Below are positions 54,424-62,948 of a stretch of 64,000 bases of DNA, piece after piece. The DNA is taken from the NCBI GenBank assembly GCA_030427885.1, contig JAUICM010000011.1, positions 26,482 to 90,481 of the forward strand, written 5' to 3'. Numbering within the stretch: the stretch's first letter is position 1; the number at the start of each line of letters is the position of its first letter. Source of the DNA: Rhodothermia bacterium (GTDB lineage Bacteria; Bacteroidota; Rhodothermia; Balneolales; Balneolaceae). The position numbers and the translations under genes were made by a program. The notes beneath the pieces are model-generated. The model ran no database searches. It saw nothing but the letters and a program-made list of their open reading frames with translations, and had not been told where the DNA came from.

Positions 54424-54512
54424 GCTGAAATGAGCTTATCGCATGTTAATGTTAATAGGCGTAAAATGGGGCTGATATTAACTAAAAGTTAACTTTTGAG
54501 AGATTTCCAGCT

Positions 54513-54541
54513 TTGACATTTATTTCAAAATGGGCTATCCT
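54513..54541 (+). promoter_or_regulatory. Sigma70-like promoter of the exbB operon
   Basis: TTGACA at 54513-54518, 17 bases, then TATCCT at 54536-54541 (4 of 6 to TATAAT). The overlapping TTTG at 54512-54515 and TATCCTTTCG also give a fair Bacteroidota-type match (TTTG, 20 bases, then TAnnnTTTnG). It lies about 50 bases before the exbB ATG at 54592, which has CGGAG in front. Confidence 0.6.
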
Positions 54542-54591
54542 TTCGCTTCACTAATCTTAGACACTAACACTTAAATATAATCGGAGTGAAC

Positions 54592-55311
54592 ATGACATCG
54601 TCGATTGCTCTATTTCTTTTACAAGCCCCTGCAGAAGAAGGCTTTTTTAATCTCATTGTAGAGAAATTTAATCAAGGTAATGATGGGGGTTGGATGTGGC
54701 CGGTATTGGTTACTTTGATCCTGGGTCTTGCCATATTCCTGGAAAGAATTATTACACTAAACCTTGCTGATATTAACACCCGTAAATTCATTGTGAGCGT
54801 TCAAGAGGCGTTACAAGAAGGTGGTATTGAAGCCGCTGAAGAATTATGCGCTCAAACACGAGGTCCTGTTGCTTCTGTATTTCAGGCTGGTCTTATGAGA
54901 GCACATGAGGGAATCGAAGCTGCTGAGAAAGCAATTTCGGCTTATGGCTCTATTGAAATGAGTTTCCTTGAAAGAGGTCTTATTTGGTTGTCATTGTTCA
55001 TTGGTGTTGCACCTCTGTTCGGCTTCCTTGGAACTGTAATTGGTATGATTCAGGCTTTTGATGATATTCAGGCTGCATCAGATATCTCTCCAAGTATCGT
55101 AGCGGGTGGTATTAAAGTTGCCCTTTTAACAACAGCTGGCGGTCTTATTGCAGGTATTATCCTTCAAATCGGGTACAACTATTGTGTATCTAAAATTGAC
55201 CGACTAATTGCTGAAATGGAAGAAAGCTCCATTACTTTAATTGACTCAATTATTTTACTGCAAGAAGGAAAACCACTTGTTCCACCAGCAGCTTCTACAG
55301 AAGAAGAATAA
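54592..55311 (+). CDS. exbB: ExbB/MotA/TolQ-type proton channel protein
   Basis: 239 residues from the ATG at 54592, preceded by CGGAG at 6 bases; the GTG at 54586 is less likely. A first membrane helix (MWPVLVTLILGLAIFLERII) is followed by a cytoplasmic helical domain and two later helices (LIWLSLFIGVAPLFGFLGTVIGMIQAF; GGIKVALLTTAGGLIAGIILQIGYNY). The conserved (A/G)PLFGFLGTVIGM motif of ExbB is intact. With two ExbD genes it forms the proton-driven motor that energises TonB-dependent transport. Confidence 0.92.
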   Translation: MTSSIALFLLQAPAEEGFFNLIVEKFNQGNDGGWMWPVLVTLILGLAIFLERIITLNLADINTRKFIVSVQEALQEGGIEAAEELCAQTRGPVASVFQAGLMRAHEGIEAAEKAISAYGSIEMSFLERGLIWLSLFIGVAPLFGFLGTVIGMIQAFDDIQAASDISPSIVAGGIKVALLTTAGGLIAGIILQIGYNYCVSKIDRLIAEMEESSITLIDSIILLQEGKPLVPPAASTEEE

Positions 55312-55339
55312 TCTATAATACCTAAACAAAGGAGATAAT

Positions 55340-55612
55340 ATGATTGTTCAAATAGCCGTTATAGGAGCGTTTGGTTTAATCGGACTTGGAGTTCTTGCGA
55401 TGGTAGTTTCTGCCGTCAAAAGCCTTGCACAAGGTAAGCAAGATCTTAAGAGAATTGGCCTTATGGCTGTTCCTTTCATCGTATTTGGTATTTCGCTGGC
55501 TGCCCTTGGTGGCGATTATGTTAAAGCGGGCGTTATGACTACCATGGTTATGATGGGAATAATGGTAGCTTCAATAGCAATTACCGGATTACGCGGCACC
55601 TTTAAATTTTAA
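55340..55612 (+). CDS. Small membrane protein within the exb operon
   Basis: 90 residues with three hydrophobic segments: VQIAVIGAFGLIGLGVLAMVV, LMAVPFIVFGISLAALG and MTTMVMMGIMVASIAITGL. Short charged loop KSLAQGKQDLKRIG. It lies 28 bases after exbB and 14 before the first exbD, so it is in the operon and may be a motor accessory or regulator. No family is recognised. The operon position is conserved enough in related genomes to suspect a role, but that needs comparison. Confidence 0.78.
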   Translation: MIVQIAVIGAFGLIGLGVLAMVVSAVKSLAQGKQDLKRIGLMAVPFIVFGISLAALGGDYVKAGVMTTMVMMGIMVASIAITGLRGTFKF

Positions 55613-55626
55613 CTGGAGCTTGTAGT

Positions 55627-56169
55627 ATGCTTTTAAAGAAACGAGAAAGGGAAAGTGCAGAGATCAATGGTTCTTCCATGGCTGACATCGCTTTCCTGCT
55701 CCTAATTTTCTTCCTCGTAACTACTACGATTAACGTAGATACAGGGATAGGGATGGTGCTTCCACCACCTTTAGATCCAGAGGTTGAGCCGCCACCAATT
55801 CGTGAAAGAAACCAGATGAACATTCTTGTGAATGCTCAGGGTTTGATCCTTATGGATGAACAGCCGGTTTCTATCAATGAAGTGAAAACTAAACTCATTG
55901 AGTTTATCAATAATCCTAACAACGACGAGACTCTCGCAGTATCACCGGAGGCAGCTATTGTTTCCCTGAAAACTCAGAAAGAGACTCCTTATCGTATCTA
56001 CATTGATATGTTGGATGAGGTAATGGGTGCTTACAAAGATCTGAGAGATGCAGCATCTCGAGCAAACTACGGAGTTGAATTCGACAGGCTTAAACCTGAA
56101 AGTCCTCAAAGGGAGAACATTCAGGATATGTATCCTAAGAAAATTTCAATTGCCGCGGAGGAGGATTAA
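55627..56169 (+). CDS. exbD: ExbD/TolR-type biopolymer transport protein (first copy)
   Basis: 180 residues. A short basic N-terminus, one helix (MADIAFLLLIFFLVTTTIN) with the proton-binding Asp of the ExbD family (DIAFLLLIFF), then a periplasmic domain (INVDTGIGMVLPPPLDPEVEPPP...). An insert of PPP repeats precedes the globular domain with MNILVNAQGLILMDEQPVSINEVKTKLIEF. 3 bases from the second exbD. Confidence 0.9.
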   Translation: MLLKKRERESAEINGSSMADIAFLLLIFFLVTTTINVDTGIGMVLPPPLDPEVEPPPIRERNQMNILVNAQGLILMDEQPVSINEVKTKLIEFINNPNNDETLAVSPEAAIVSLKTQKETPYRIYIDMLDEVMGAYKDLRDAASRANYGVEFDRLKPESPQRENIQDMYPKKISIAAEED

Positions 56170-56172
56170 TCA

Positions 56173-56619
56173 ATGGCTCACTTTAAAAAGAAACAAGCAG
56201 GTACTAAGCAGGAAATCCCTACATCAGCAATGCCTGATGTTGTATTCATGCTTCTGTTCTTCTTCATGGTAACCACCGTACTCCGAGAAGTTACTCTTAA
56301 AGTTAAGCTGGATCTTACCACAGCTAACAATATTGAGAAGATCGAGGAAAAACGACTGGTGTCATATATTTATATGGGACCGGAACGCCTCGAAAACAAT
56401 CAGTTTGGTGAAGATAAAGTTCAGATAGACGATTCAATTGTTGAAGATATCGGAGCTATCAGAAACCTTATGTACGACAAGCTATTAGAAGAACCTAAAT
56501 TAATTGTTTCTCTTCGTGTGGATGAAAACTCGGAATTTGGATTGCTCACTGATGTTCAAAAAGAACTCCAGCAGGCAGGTACTTTCCGCATAAACTACTC
56601 TACTAAGCGCGAAGATTAA
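56173..56619 (+). CDS. exbD: ExbD/TolR-type biopolymer transport protein (second copy)
   Basis: 148 residues. One helix with the family Asp (AMPDVVFMLLFFFMVTTVL) and a compact periplasmic domain ending FRINYSTKRED. The tandem exbD pair downstream of exbB is common in Bacteroidota and may yield a hetero-ExbD motor. It is followed by a strong terminator at 56641-56676. Confidence 0.9.
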   Translation: MAHFKKKQAGTKQEIPTSAMPDVVFMLLFFFMVTTVLREVTLKVKLDLTTANNIEKIEEKRLVSYIYMGPERLENNQFGEDKVQIDDSIVEDIGAIRNLMYDKLLEEPKLIVSLRVDENSEFGLLTDVQKELQQAGTFRINYSTKRED

Positions 56620-56640
56620 CGCACCGATTTATAAATTTCG

Positions 56641-56676
56641 AAGGCAACCACGGTTTCGTGGCTGCCTTTTTTTATT
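56641..56676 (+). terminator. Rho-independent terminator after exbD
   Basis: AAGGC(A)ACCACG pairs with CGTGG(C)TGCCTT around the loop GTTT, followed by a T run (TTTTTATTTT). It ends the exbB-exbD transcript. It sits only about 9 bases before the thiL ATG at 56685, so thiL either uses read-through or its own overlapping signal. Confidence 0.85.
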
Positions 56677-56684
56677 TTATATAT

Positions 56685-57713
56685 ATGTCAGATGAATTTG
56701 TGACCATACAAAGTGTTGGCCGGAAAGGCCTGCTTGATCAACTAAAAGATCTTAACGGCAAAGTATCGCCTGCTACAATTAAAGGTATCGGCGATGATGC
56801 AGCTGTGTTGAAAGGCAGAGATGGGAATTATACCCTTCTCAGTAGTGATACTTTTGTTGAGGGAGTAGACTTCGACCCTTCATATACTCCGTTTACTCAT
56901 TTTGGATATAAGATCATAACGGCAAGTATCAGTGATATCTATGCTATGAATGGGAAGCCAACATCAGTGTTAGTGAATATGGCCCTTCCGAACAGATTGT
57001 CAGTAAAAATGGTAAAAGATATGTACCTGGGGATCGATCAGGCATGCAAAAAGCATGAAGTGGAACTTGTTGGTGGAGATCTGACCGGGAATCATAATAA
57101 TGCCGTGATCTCTGTGACCACATATGGTGAGGTATCAGAAGAAAAGATCACCTACAGGAAAGGGGCAAAGCTTGGAGATGCCATTTGTGTGACCGGTGAT
57201 CTGGGTGGAGCAATAGCCGGACTCAGAATTCTGATGCGAGAGAAAAAGTTTTGGGAACAGCATGGTGATCAGGCTGTACAACCAGATCTTGAGGATTATA
57301 AATACGTGGTTCAAAGGCAGCTCATGCCGGAAGCCCGAAAGGACCTGATTGAAGCGCTGGAAGAACAGGGTATAGTACCCTCCACTATGATCGATATCAC
57401 TCAAAGTCTGATCAATGAAGTTACTGAGATATGTGATGCGGCAGACCTGGGAGCCTATTTATATCAGGCTGCATTGCCTATTGCAATTGAGACCCGCCAC
57501 GTGGCTGATGAAATGGAAGAGGATGTTGATAAATATGCTCTATTTGGTGGAGAAGAACTGGAACTTTTATTCACACTTACCGAAGAACAGGTTGAATTAT
57601 TCGCTGAGCATTTCAAAGACTTTGCAGTAATAGGGCGCATCACTCCGAAAGAAGAGGGATTAATGATGCAAACCGCAGAAGGGGATGTCTTAAGTTTTGA
57701 TGATTTGTCATAA
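56685..57713 (+). CDS. thiL: Thiamine-monophosphate kinase
   Basis: 342 residues from the ATG at 56685 (MSDEFVTIQS); an in-frame upstream start at 56658 lies in the terminator T tract and is rejected. Makes thiamine diphosphate from thiamine monophosphate. Signatures: IKGIGDDAAVLKG, DTFVEGVDFDPSYTPFTHFGYK, GGDLTGNHNNAVISVTTYGEV, AICVTGDLGGAIAGL and GGEELELLFTL. Its leader contains the exbD terminator, so regulation is odd. No TPP riboswitch element was seen. Confidence 0.92.
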   Translation: MSDEFVTIQSVGRKGLLDQLKDLNGKVSPATIKGIGDDAAVLKGRDGNYTLLSSDTFVEGVDFDPSYTPFTHFGYKIITASISDIYAMNGKPTSVLVNMALPNRLSVKMVKDMYLGIDQACKKHEVELVGGDLTGNHNNAVISVTTYGEVSEEKITYRKGAKLGDAICVTGDLGGAIAGLRILMREKKFWEQHGDQAVQPDLEDYKYVVQRQLMPEARKDLIEALEEQGIVPSTMIDITQSLINEVTEICDAADLGAYLYQAALPIAIETRHVADEMEEDVDKYALFGGEELELLFTLTEEQVELFAEHFKDFAVIGRITPKEEGLMMQTAEGDVLSFDDLS

Positions 57714-57814
57714 ATGATCAGGTGGCACGTTTTTTGCGAAAAGCGTGTTACACTGCCTAGAGCGGAAAAGTACCTTGTAATAGCTATATTGAAGAAAATT
57801 AAAGTAAAGATTTA

Positions 57815-59890
57815 ATGGCCGAACAAAAGCCCGAAAAAAAGAAGCAGATCAAACCATCTTTAGGGAACAAACCTGGAAATCCAAAATTTCCAACCTGGGG
57901 ATTCCTGGTAATAATTCTACTTCTGATTGTGATTCAGTTTATGTTTCTGAATCCTGAAACTGGAAATAATATCAAGTACAGTCAGTTTCTGAATGATGTT
58001 AAAAAAGGATATGTCGAAGAGATCGTTATCAAAAATGGAGTTAACATTTATGGTAAGTATAGCGATAAGGCAGTCAATGACGGGGTGATAAAGCCACCGC
58101 AGGAAAATGACAGTCCGCTTAACCTTTCATCTGCGAGTGGGGAAGAATACAAAGCCTTCATGACCACTATGCTCCCGGGTGATGAGATTCGCCCTATTCT
58201 GGATGAGAACAATGTGGAATATGAAGTCCGTATTGAGGAAGAATGGTTCAGCGGAATGTTCATGTGGCTCATTATGATCGCATTGGCAGTTGGTTTCTGG
58301 GTATTTATCTTCAGAAGAATGAACCCTGGTCAACAGGTGCTGAATATTGGTAAGAACAAAGCATCACTTTATGATCAGCAGAAGGATACCAAAGTCACAT
58401 TCAAAGATGTTGCAGGCCTTGAAGAAGCCAAAGAAGAGGTTAAAGAAATAGTTGATTTTCTAAAGAATCCAAGCAAATTCACCAAACTTGGGGGTAAGAT
58501 CCCTAAAGGCGCCTTACTTGTCGGAGCACCGGGAACAGGTAAAACTCTTTTGGCTAAAGCAGTTGCGGGAGAAGCAGCTGTTCCATTCTATTCACTTTCA
58601 GGCTCCGATTTTGTTGAGATGTTTGTGGGTGTGGGTGCTGCCCGTGTACGAGATCTCTTCAAACAGGCAAAAGAAAAAGCTCCTTGTATCATTTTTATTG
58701 ATGAGATCGATGCCATTGGACGTTCCAGAGGCAGGGGGCAAATGCCTGGTGCAAATGATGAGCGTGAGAACACACTGAACTCTCTTTTGGTTGAAATGGA
58801 TGGTTTTGCAACTGATTCAGGTGTTATCATTCTGGCTGCTACCAACCGTCCTGATGTACTCGATAGTGCATTGCTTCGTCCAGGTCGTTTTGATCGTCAG
58901 ATCAGTATTGATAAGCCGGATATTAAAGGTCGGGAAGAGATATTTAAAGTGCATTTGAAGCCGATCAAGCTTAATAAAGATGTGAATTCTAAAAAGCTGG
59001 CAGCTCAAACTCCGGGCTTTGCAGGCGCTGAAATTGCTAATGTTTGTAATGAGGCTGCTTTAATTGCCGCAAGGTATGATAAGAAGTCTGTGGATATGGA
59101 AGATTTCCAGAATGCCATTGACCGAGTTATCGGCGGACTGGAGAAAAAGAATAAGATCATTTCTCCTGAAGAGAAAAAGATCGTGGCATTCCATGAGGCT
59201 GGTCATGCAGTGGCAGGTTGGTTCCTGGAGCACGCCGATCCACTGGTTAAGGTATCTATTGTTCCAAGAGGGATTGCAGCATTAGGATATGCTCAGTATC
59301 TGCCAAAAGAGCAGTTTTTGTACCAGACCGAACAGTTGATGGATGAAATGTGTATGGCACTTGGTGGCAGAGCAGCTGAGGAAATTGTATTCGGTAAAAT
59401 ATCCACAGGTGCTCTCAGCGATCTCGAAAGAATTACCAAGCTTGCTTACAGTATTGTAACTGTATATGGTATGAATGATAAGATCGGGAATGTTTCGTTC
59501 TATGATTCGAAACAGCAGAATGAATACACATTCTCAAAGCCATATTCTGAAGCAACGGCAAAGACCATTGATGAAGAGGTTAAAAAGATCATTGACTCAG
59601 CATACAAGAGAACCAAAGATCTGCTTACTGAAAAGAGAGATGAACTTGATATCCTTGCCAATGAACTTCTTGAGAAGGAAATCCTTTTCCAGTCTGATCT
59701 TGAAAAACTGATTGGAAAACGGCCATTTGAGCACCAGACCACGTATGAAGCTTTCACAAATGAAAGTAATTCAAATGGTCAGGATGAAAAGAACGAAGAA
59801 GTTGAAGAGGATAAAGAGGACGAAAAGGAAAACACGTCAGGGGAAACCACATCAGAACCGGAAGAAAACTCCTCAGCTAAAGAAAGTTAA
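57815..59890 (+). CDS. ftsH: ATP-dependent zinc metalloprotease FtsH
   Basis: 691 residues. Two N-terminal membrane helices (about 29-47 and 150-170). AAA domain with Walker A GAPGTGKT near 236, Walker [13 protein letters not shown] and a second-region-of-homology arginine finger (RPGRFDRQ). Zn-protease motif HEAGH at 460-464. It degrades membrane proteins and regulatory factors. An acidic tail rich in Glu (about 640-691) is longer than in E. coli FtsH. Followed by a strong hairpin at 59893-59938. Confidence 0.97.
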   Translation: MAEQKPEKKKQIKPSLGNKPGNPKFPTWGFLVIILLLIVIQFMFLNPETGNNIKYSQFLNDVKKGYVEEIVIKNGVNIYGKYSDKAVNDGVIKPPQENDSPLNLSSASGEEYKAFMTTMLPGDEIRPILDENNVEYEVRIEEEWFSGMFMWLIMIALAVGFWVFIFRRMNPGQQVLNIGKNKASLYDQQKDTKVTFKDVAGLEEAKEEVKEIVDFLKNPSKFTKLGGKIPKGALLVGAPGTGKTLLAKAVAGEAAVPFYSLSGSDFVEMFVGVGAARVRDLFKQAKEKAPCIIFIDEIDAIGRSRGRGQMPGANDERENTLNSLLVEMDGFATDSGVIILAATNRPDVLDSALLRPGRFDRQISIDKPDIKGREEIFKVHLKPIKLNKDVNSKKLAAQTPGFAGAEIANVCNEAALIAARYDKKSVDMEDFQNAIDRVIGGLEKKNKIISPEEKKIVAFHEAGHAVAGWFLEHADPLVKVSIVPRGIAALGYAQYLPKEQFLYQTEQLMDEMCMALGGRAAEEIVFGKISTGALSDLERITKLAYSIVTVYGMNDKIGNVSFYDSKQQNEYTFSKPYSEATAKTIDEEVKKIIDSAYKRTKDLLTEKRDELDILANELLEKEILFQSDLEKLIGKRPFEHQTTYEAFTNESNSNGQDEKNEEVEEDKEDEKENTSGETTSEPEENSSAKES

Positions 59891-59892
59891 TG

Positions 59893-59938
59893 TTACCTGA
59901 GTGTTAAGAGTTTACCGAACTGCTTAACACTCAGGTAA
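59893..59938. other. Perfect 16-bp inverted repeat after ftsH
   Basis: TTACCTGAGTGTTAAG at 59893-59908 and its exact complement at 59923-59938, with a 14-base loop that itself can pair AGTT/AACT. No poly-T follows, so it is either an unusual terminator or an operator/RNA regulatory element between ftsH and the TonB-dependent receptor gene. Confidence 0.75.
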
Positions 59939-59997
59939 TTGTTGCATAACAAAAGCATAAAAGGCAGGTAACAGTTCGGCAACGGTGGCTGGATAGT

Positions 59998-60028
59998 TTT
60001 AGCTCGCAATGAAAACACGCGAACTAAA
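59998..60028. other. Imperfect 10-bp inverted repeat in the receptor leader
   Basis: TTTAGCTCGC and GCGAACTAAA pair with one mismatch around an 11-base loop. It ends 15 bases before the GTG of the TonB-dependent receptor gene, so it could be a leader hairpin or an operator. Confidence 0.45.
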
Positions 60029-60043
60029 ATTATCAGCACACTC

Positions 60044-62920
60044 GTGAACAAACTTAAAAAAGTATCAGCATTACTTTTTGCGCTTTTCATTTCTACTAAT
60101 CTATCAGCGCAAAATAAAAGTAAGATCGTAGGTACTGTCGTGGATGCTACAACCGGTGAAACGCTCATCGGTGTTAGTGTTATAATTGACGGTACTATCA
60201 AAGGCGACGCTACTGACATTGACGGAAAGTATACTATCCGCAATGTTGAACCAGGCACTTACACCGTAATTGTAAGTTATATCTCATTTACATCTCAGTC
60301 TATTACCGGGGTTGAAGTGGGGCCTGATGAAACAATAAACCTGGATGTAGCCCTTCAACCAGAGACAGAATTTCTGGAAGAGATCGTGGTAACTGCTGAA
60401 GTTGTACTGAACAACGAAGCAGGATTATTACGACAGAGACAGAAATCAATTTCATTCAGCGATGCTATTTCTTCAGAAAGTATTTCTAAGACCGGCAGCG
60501 GAGATGCTGCAGGTGCTCTAAAGAAAGTAGTTGGAGCTTCGGTTGTTGGAGGTAAGTATGTGTATGTGAGGGGATTGGGGGATCGTTATTCCACTGCCCA
60601 CCTGAATGGTTCGGAACTGCCAAGCGCCGATCCGGATAAAAATGCATTTCAGCTGGATCTCATTCCCAGCAATGTAATCGATAACATTGTTACCATTAAG
60701 ACATTCACTCCGGATAAACCGGGAAACTTTAGCGGTGGACTTGTTGATGTATCTACCAAAGATTTCCCTGAACGGATGCTATTCAATATCTCAACATCAG
60801 TAGGTATAAATACAAGAAGTACCTTTTCTGATGGACTGGGTTCTGAACGAAGTAATACCGACATCATTGGTTTTAATTCAAAGACTCGGGATTTACCTGA
60901 ATATATAGGTGAGTTAAAAGATCATATTCCACAACATGCAGATGCTATTCTGGCCTTCAACAGTGAGCATGTGCAACGTGCTGATACTCTGGACCGCGCC
61001 AGTAACGCTTTCAATAGTGAAATGACTCCTCGTAATATTTCAATCCCTTTTAATACAGGATTGTCAGTATCACTTGGGAATGAATTCTTGGCATTGGGCA
61101 AAGAGTTTGGTTATATCTTCGGGTTTTCTCATAATCGCAGTTTTTCTTCTTATAAAGATGGAAAGAATGGGATCTATCAACTGATTGGTAATCTGGATGA
61201 TAATACCACTCTTAATTCGCTGAACAATCTCTCTGATACTAAAACAGAAGAAAATATTGATCTGGGTGGCCTGGCTTCTCTTTCATTTAAACCAAATGGG
61301 AATCATAAGATCTCCCTGACTTGGGTGAGAACTCAAAGCGGTACAAACCAGGCACGCATTCTACACGGCTATCGTGAGGAAATAGCACAGGGTGGATTCG
61401 ACGACTATAATAGTGACGTAATTTCATACACGCAGCGCAAACTAAGTTCCCTCCAAGTAGGAGGCAAACACGTCGCTACCAGTTTAAACAACCTGGCATT
61501 GGAATGGAAAGGATCTATTTCAGTTAATGAGCTCGACCAACCGGACGTAAGGTTCTTTGAGTATGGTGTGAGAACTGCCGATTCCACTTATAGTATATCT
61601 ACCGGAGCTTTCTCGCGTCCGCAGAGATTTTTCCGGGAATTGGATGAAGAGAATAAAAACTTCTCAGCTGACCTGTCATTTCCTATAGTGGTAAAGGGCG
61701 GTTCAGATATTATTCTTAAAGCCGGAGGATATTATCTTGAAGGAGGCCGAAAATTCAGAGAGAACAGATATGCTTACGGCCAGGATGCAGCAAACCTAAA
61801 TGACTATAAAGATGATTTCACAGGATTCTTTAGTTATACAGGTATAGATGATAGTCTTTCGAATTCCACCTTCATAAAGTACGGTAACTACATTTTTGAT
61901 CGTACAAACATCACCAACAGCTACGACGGGACAAAAAAGATATCTGCTGGTTATTTCATGACAGAGATACCTGTTGGAGCATTCAAGTTCATTGGAGGTG
62001 TTCGTTTAGAGAATACCTATCTGAAAGCTGAAAGTATGAACAAGGAACTGCCGGATTCCACTCGACTCGGCGAGATCGATCGTTCAGATCTTCTGCCAGC
62101 GGCTACTATGATTTACAGCTTATCGGATAATACTAATTTCAGGGTCGCTTACTCAAATACTATCGCTCGTCCGAACTATCGTGAAATTGCCCCATTTTCT
62201 GGTTTTGATGCATATGGTGGAAGTATCAATATAGGAAATACAAGCCTGGACCGAACGCTCATTACTAACTATGACGCACGTTGGGAATACTTTATGGCTC
62301 CGGGTGAACTCATCGCCATAAGTGGCTTCTACAAGTTGCTTGATAAACCCATCGAACGAGTGTTTGACACCCAAAGGGTACGAACCAGAACATGGCAGAA
62401 TGTAGATGAAGCAACGGTATATGGTATAGAGATTGAAGCAAGAAAAAATCTTGGATTCATTTCTCCTGTACTTCAAACACTGTCGCTTGCTACAAATCTG
62501 ACCATAGTTCAATCGGAAGTCAATGTGCCGGAAGATGAACTTTATGCTGCAAGATTAAGTGATCCGAATTTCAGTAGCACCCGTCCGCTATATGGGCAGT
62601 CTCCATTTATTGTGAATGTTGATCTGTCCTACCTGAATACGAAATACGACTTCACAGTTGACCTGAATTCAAACCTGTTTGGTGACCGACTATCAGATGT
62701 TACCCTGGGTGCAAACCCGGATGTGTATGAAAGAGGGTATCTGACTACAGATCTGATCATCAATAAAAATTTCAAATCGAAATTTTCTGCGAAGCTGTCC
62801 ATTAAAAATATTTTTGATCCTGAGATCAAGGAATCTTCTGAGCTCAATGGTGAAGAGTACTTGTTCCAGTCTTTCCAAAGGGGAAGATCGATCTCACTGA
62901 GTGTTTCTTACAAACTGTAA
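60044..62920 (+). CDS. TonB-dependent receptor with carboxypeptidase-regulatory-like N-terminal domain
   Basis: 958 residues from a GTG. Signal peptide to NLSAQN (about 23). Carboxypeptidase-regulatory-like beta-sandwich domain at about 24-105 (KIVGTVVDATTGETLIGVSVII...GKYTIRNVEPGTYTVIVSYISF). The plug domain follows (EIVVTAEVVLNNEAGLLRQRQK, VYVRGLGDRYSTAHLNGSELP). A beta-barrel ends FQRGRSISLSVSYKL. A SusC/TonB receptor family member; the substrate is unknown. Its TonB motor is plausibly the ExbB-ExbD set at 54592-56619. Followed by a secreted parallel-repeat protein. Confidence 0.88.
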   Translation: MNKLKKVSALLFALFISTNLSAQNKSKIVGTVVDATTGETLIGVSVIIDGTIKGDATDIDGKYTIRNVEPGTYTVIVSYISFTSQSITGVEVGPDETINLDVALQPETEFLEEIVVTAEVVLNNEAGLLRQRQKSISFSDAISSESISKTGSGDAAGALKKVVGASVVGGKYVYVRGLGDRYSTAHLNGSELPSADPDKNAFQLDLIPSNVIDNIVTIKTFTPDKPGNFSGGLVDVSTKDFPERMLFNISTSVGINTRSTFSDGLGSERSNTDIIGFNSKTRDLPEYIGELKDHIPQHADAILAFNSEHVQRADTLDRASNAFNSEMTPRNISIPFNTGLSVSLGNEFLALGKEFGYIFGFSHNRSFSSYKDGKNGIYQLIGNLDDNTTLNSLNNLSDTKTEENIDLGGLASLSFKPNGNHKISLTWVRTQSGTNQARILHGYREEIAQGGFDDYNSDVISYTQRKLSSLQVGGKHVATSLNNLALEWKGSISVNELDQPDVRFFEYGVRTADSTYSISTGAFSRPQRFFRELDEENKNFSADLSFPIVVKGGSDIILKAGGYYLEGGRKFRENRYAYGQDAANLNDYKDDFTGFFSYTGIDDSLSNSTFIKYGNYIFDRTNITNSYDGTKKISAGYFMTEIPVGAFKFIGGVRLENTYLKAESMNKELPDSTRLGEIDRSDLLPAATMIYSLSDNTNFRVAYSNTIARPNYREIAPFSGFDAYGGSINIGNTSLDRTLITNYDARWEYFMAPGELIAISGFYKLLDKPIERVFDTQRVRTRTWQNVDEATVYGIEIEARKNLGFISPVLQTLSLATNLTIVQSEVNVPEDELYAARLSDPNFSSTRPLYGQSPFIVNVDLSYLNTKYDFTVDLNSNLFGDRLSDVTLGANPDVYERGYLTTDLIINKNFKSKFSAKLSIKNIFDPEIKESSELNGEEYLFQSFQRGRSISLSVSYKL

Positions 62921-62948
62921 TCATGAACAACAACAAAACAACATACAC

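Noticed and set aside
56641..56690. TPP riboswitch before thiL
   Set aside because: The short leader is filled by a simple terminator hairpin; no CUGAGA or ACCUGA-type boxes of a TPP switch are seen.
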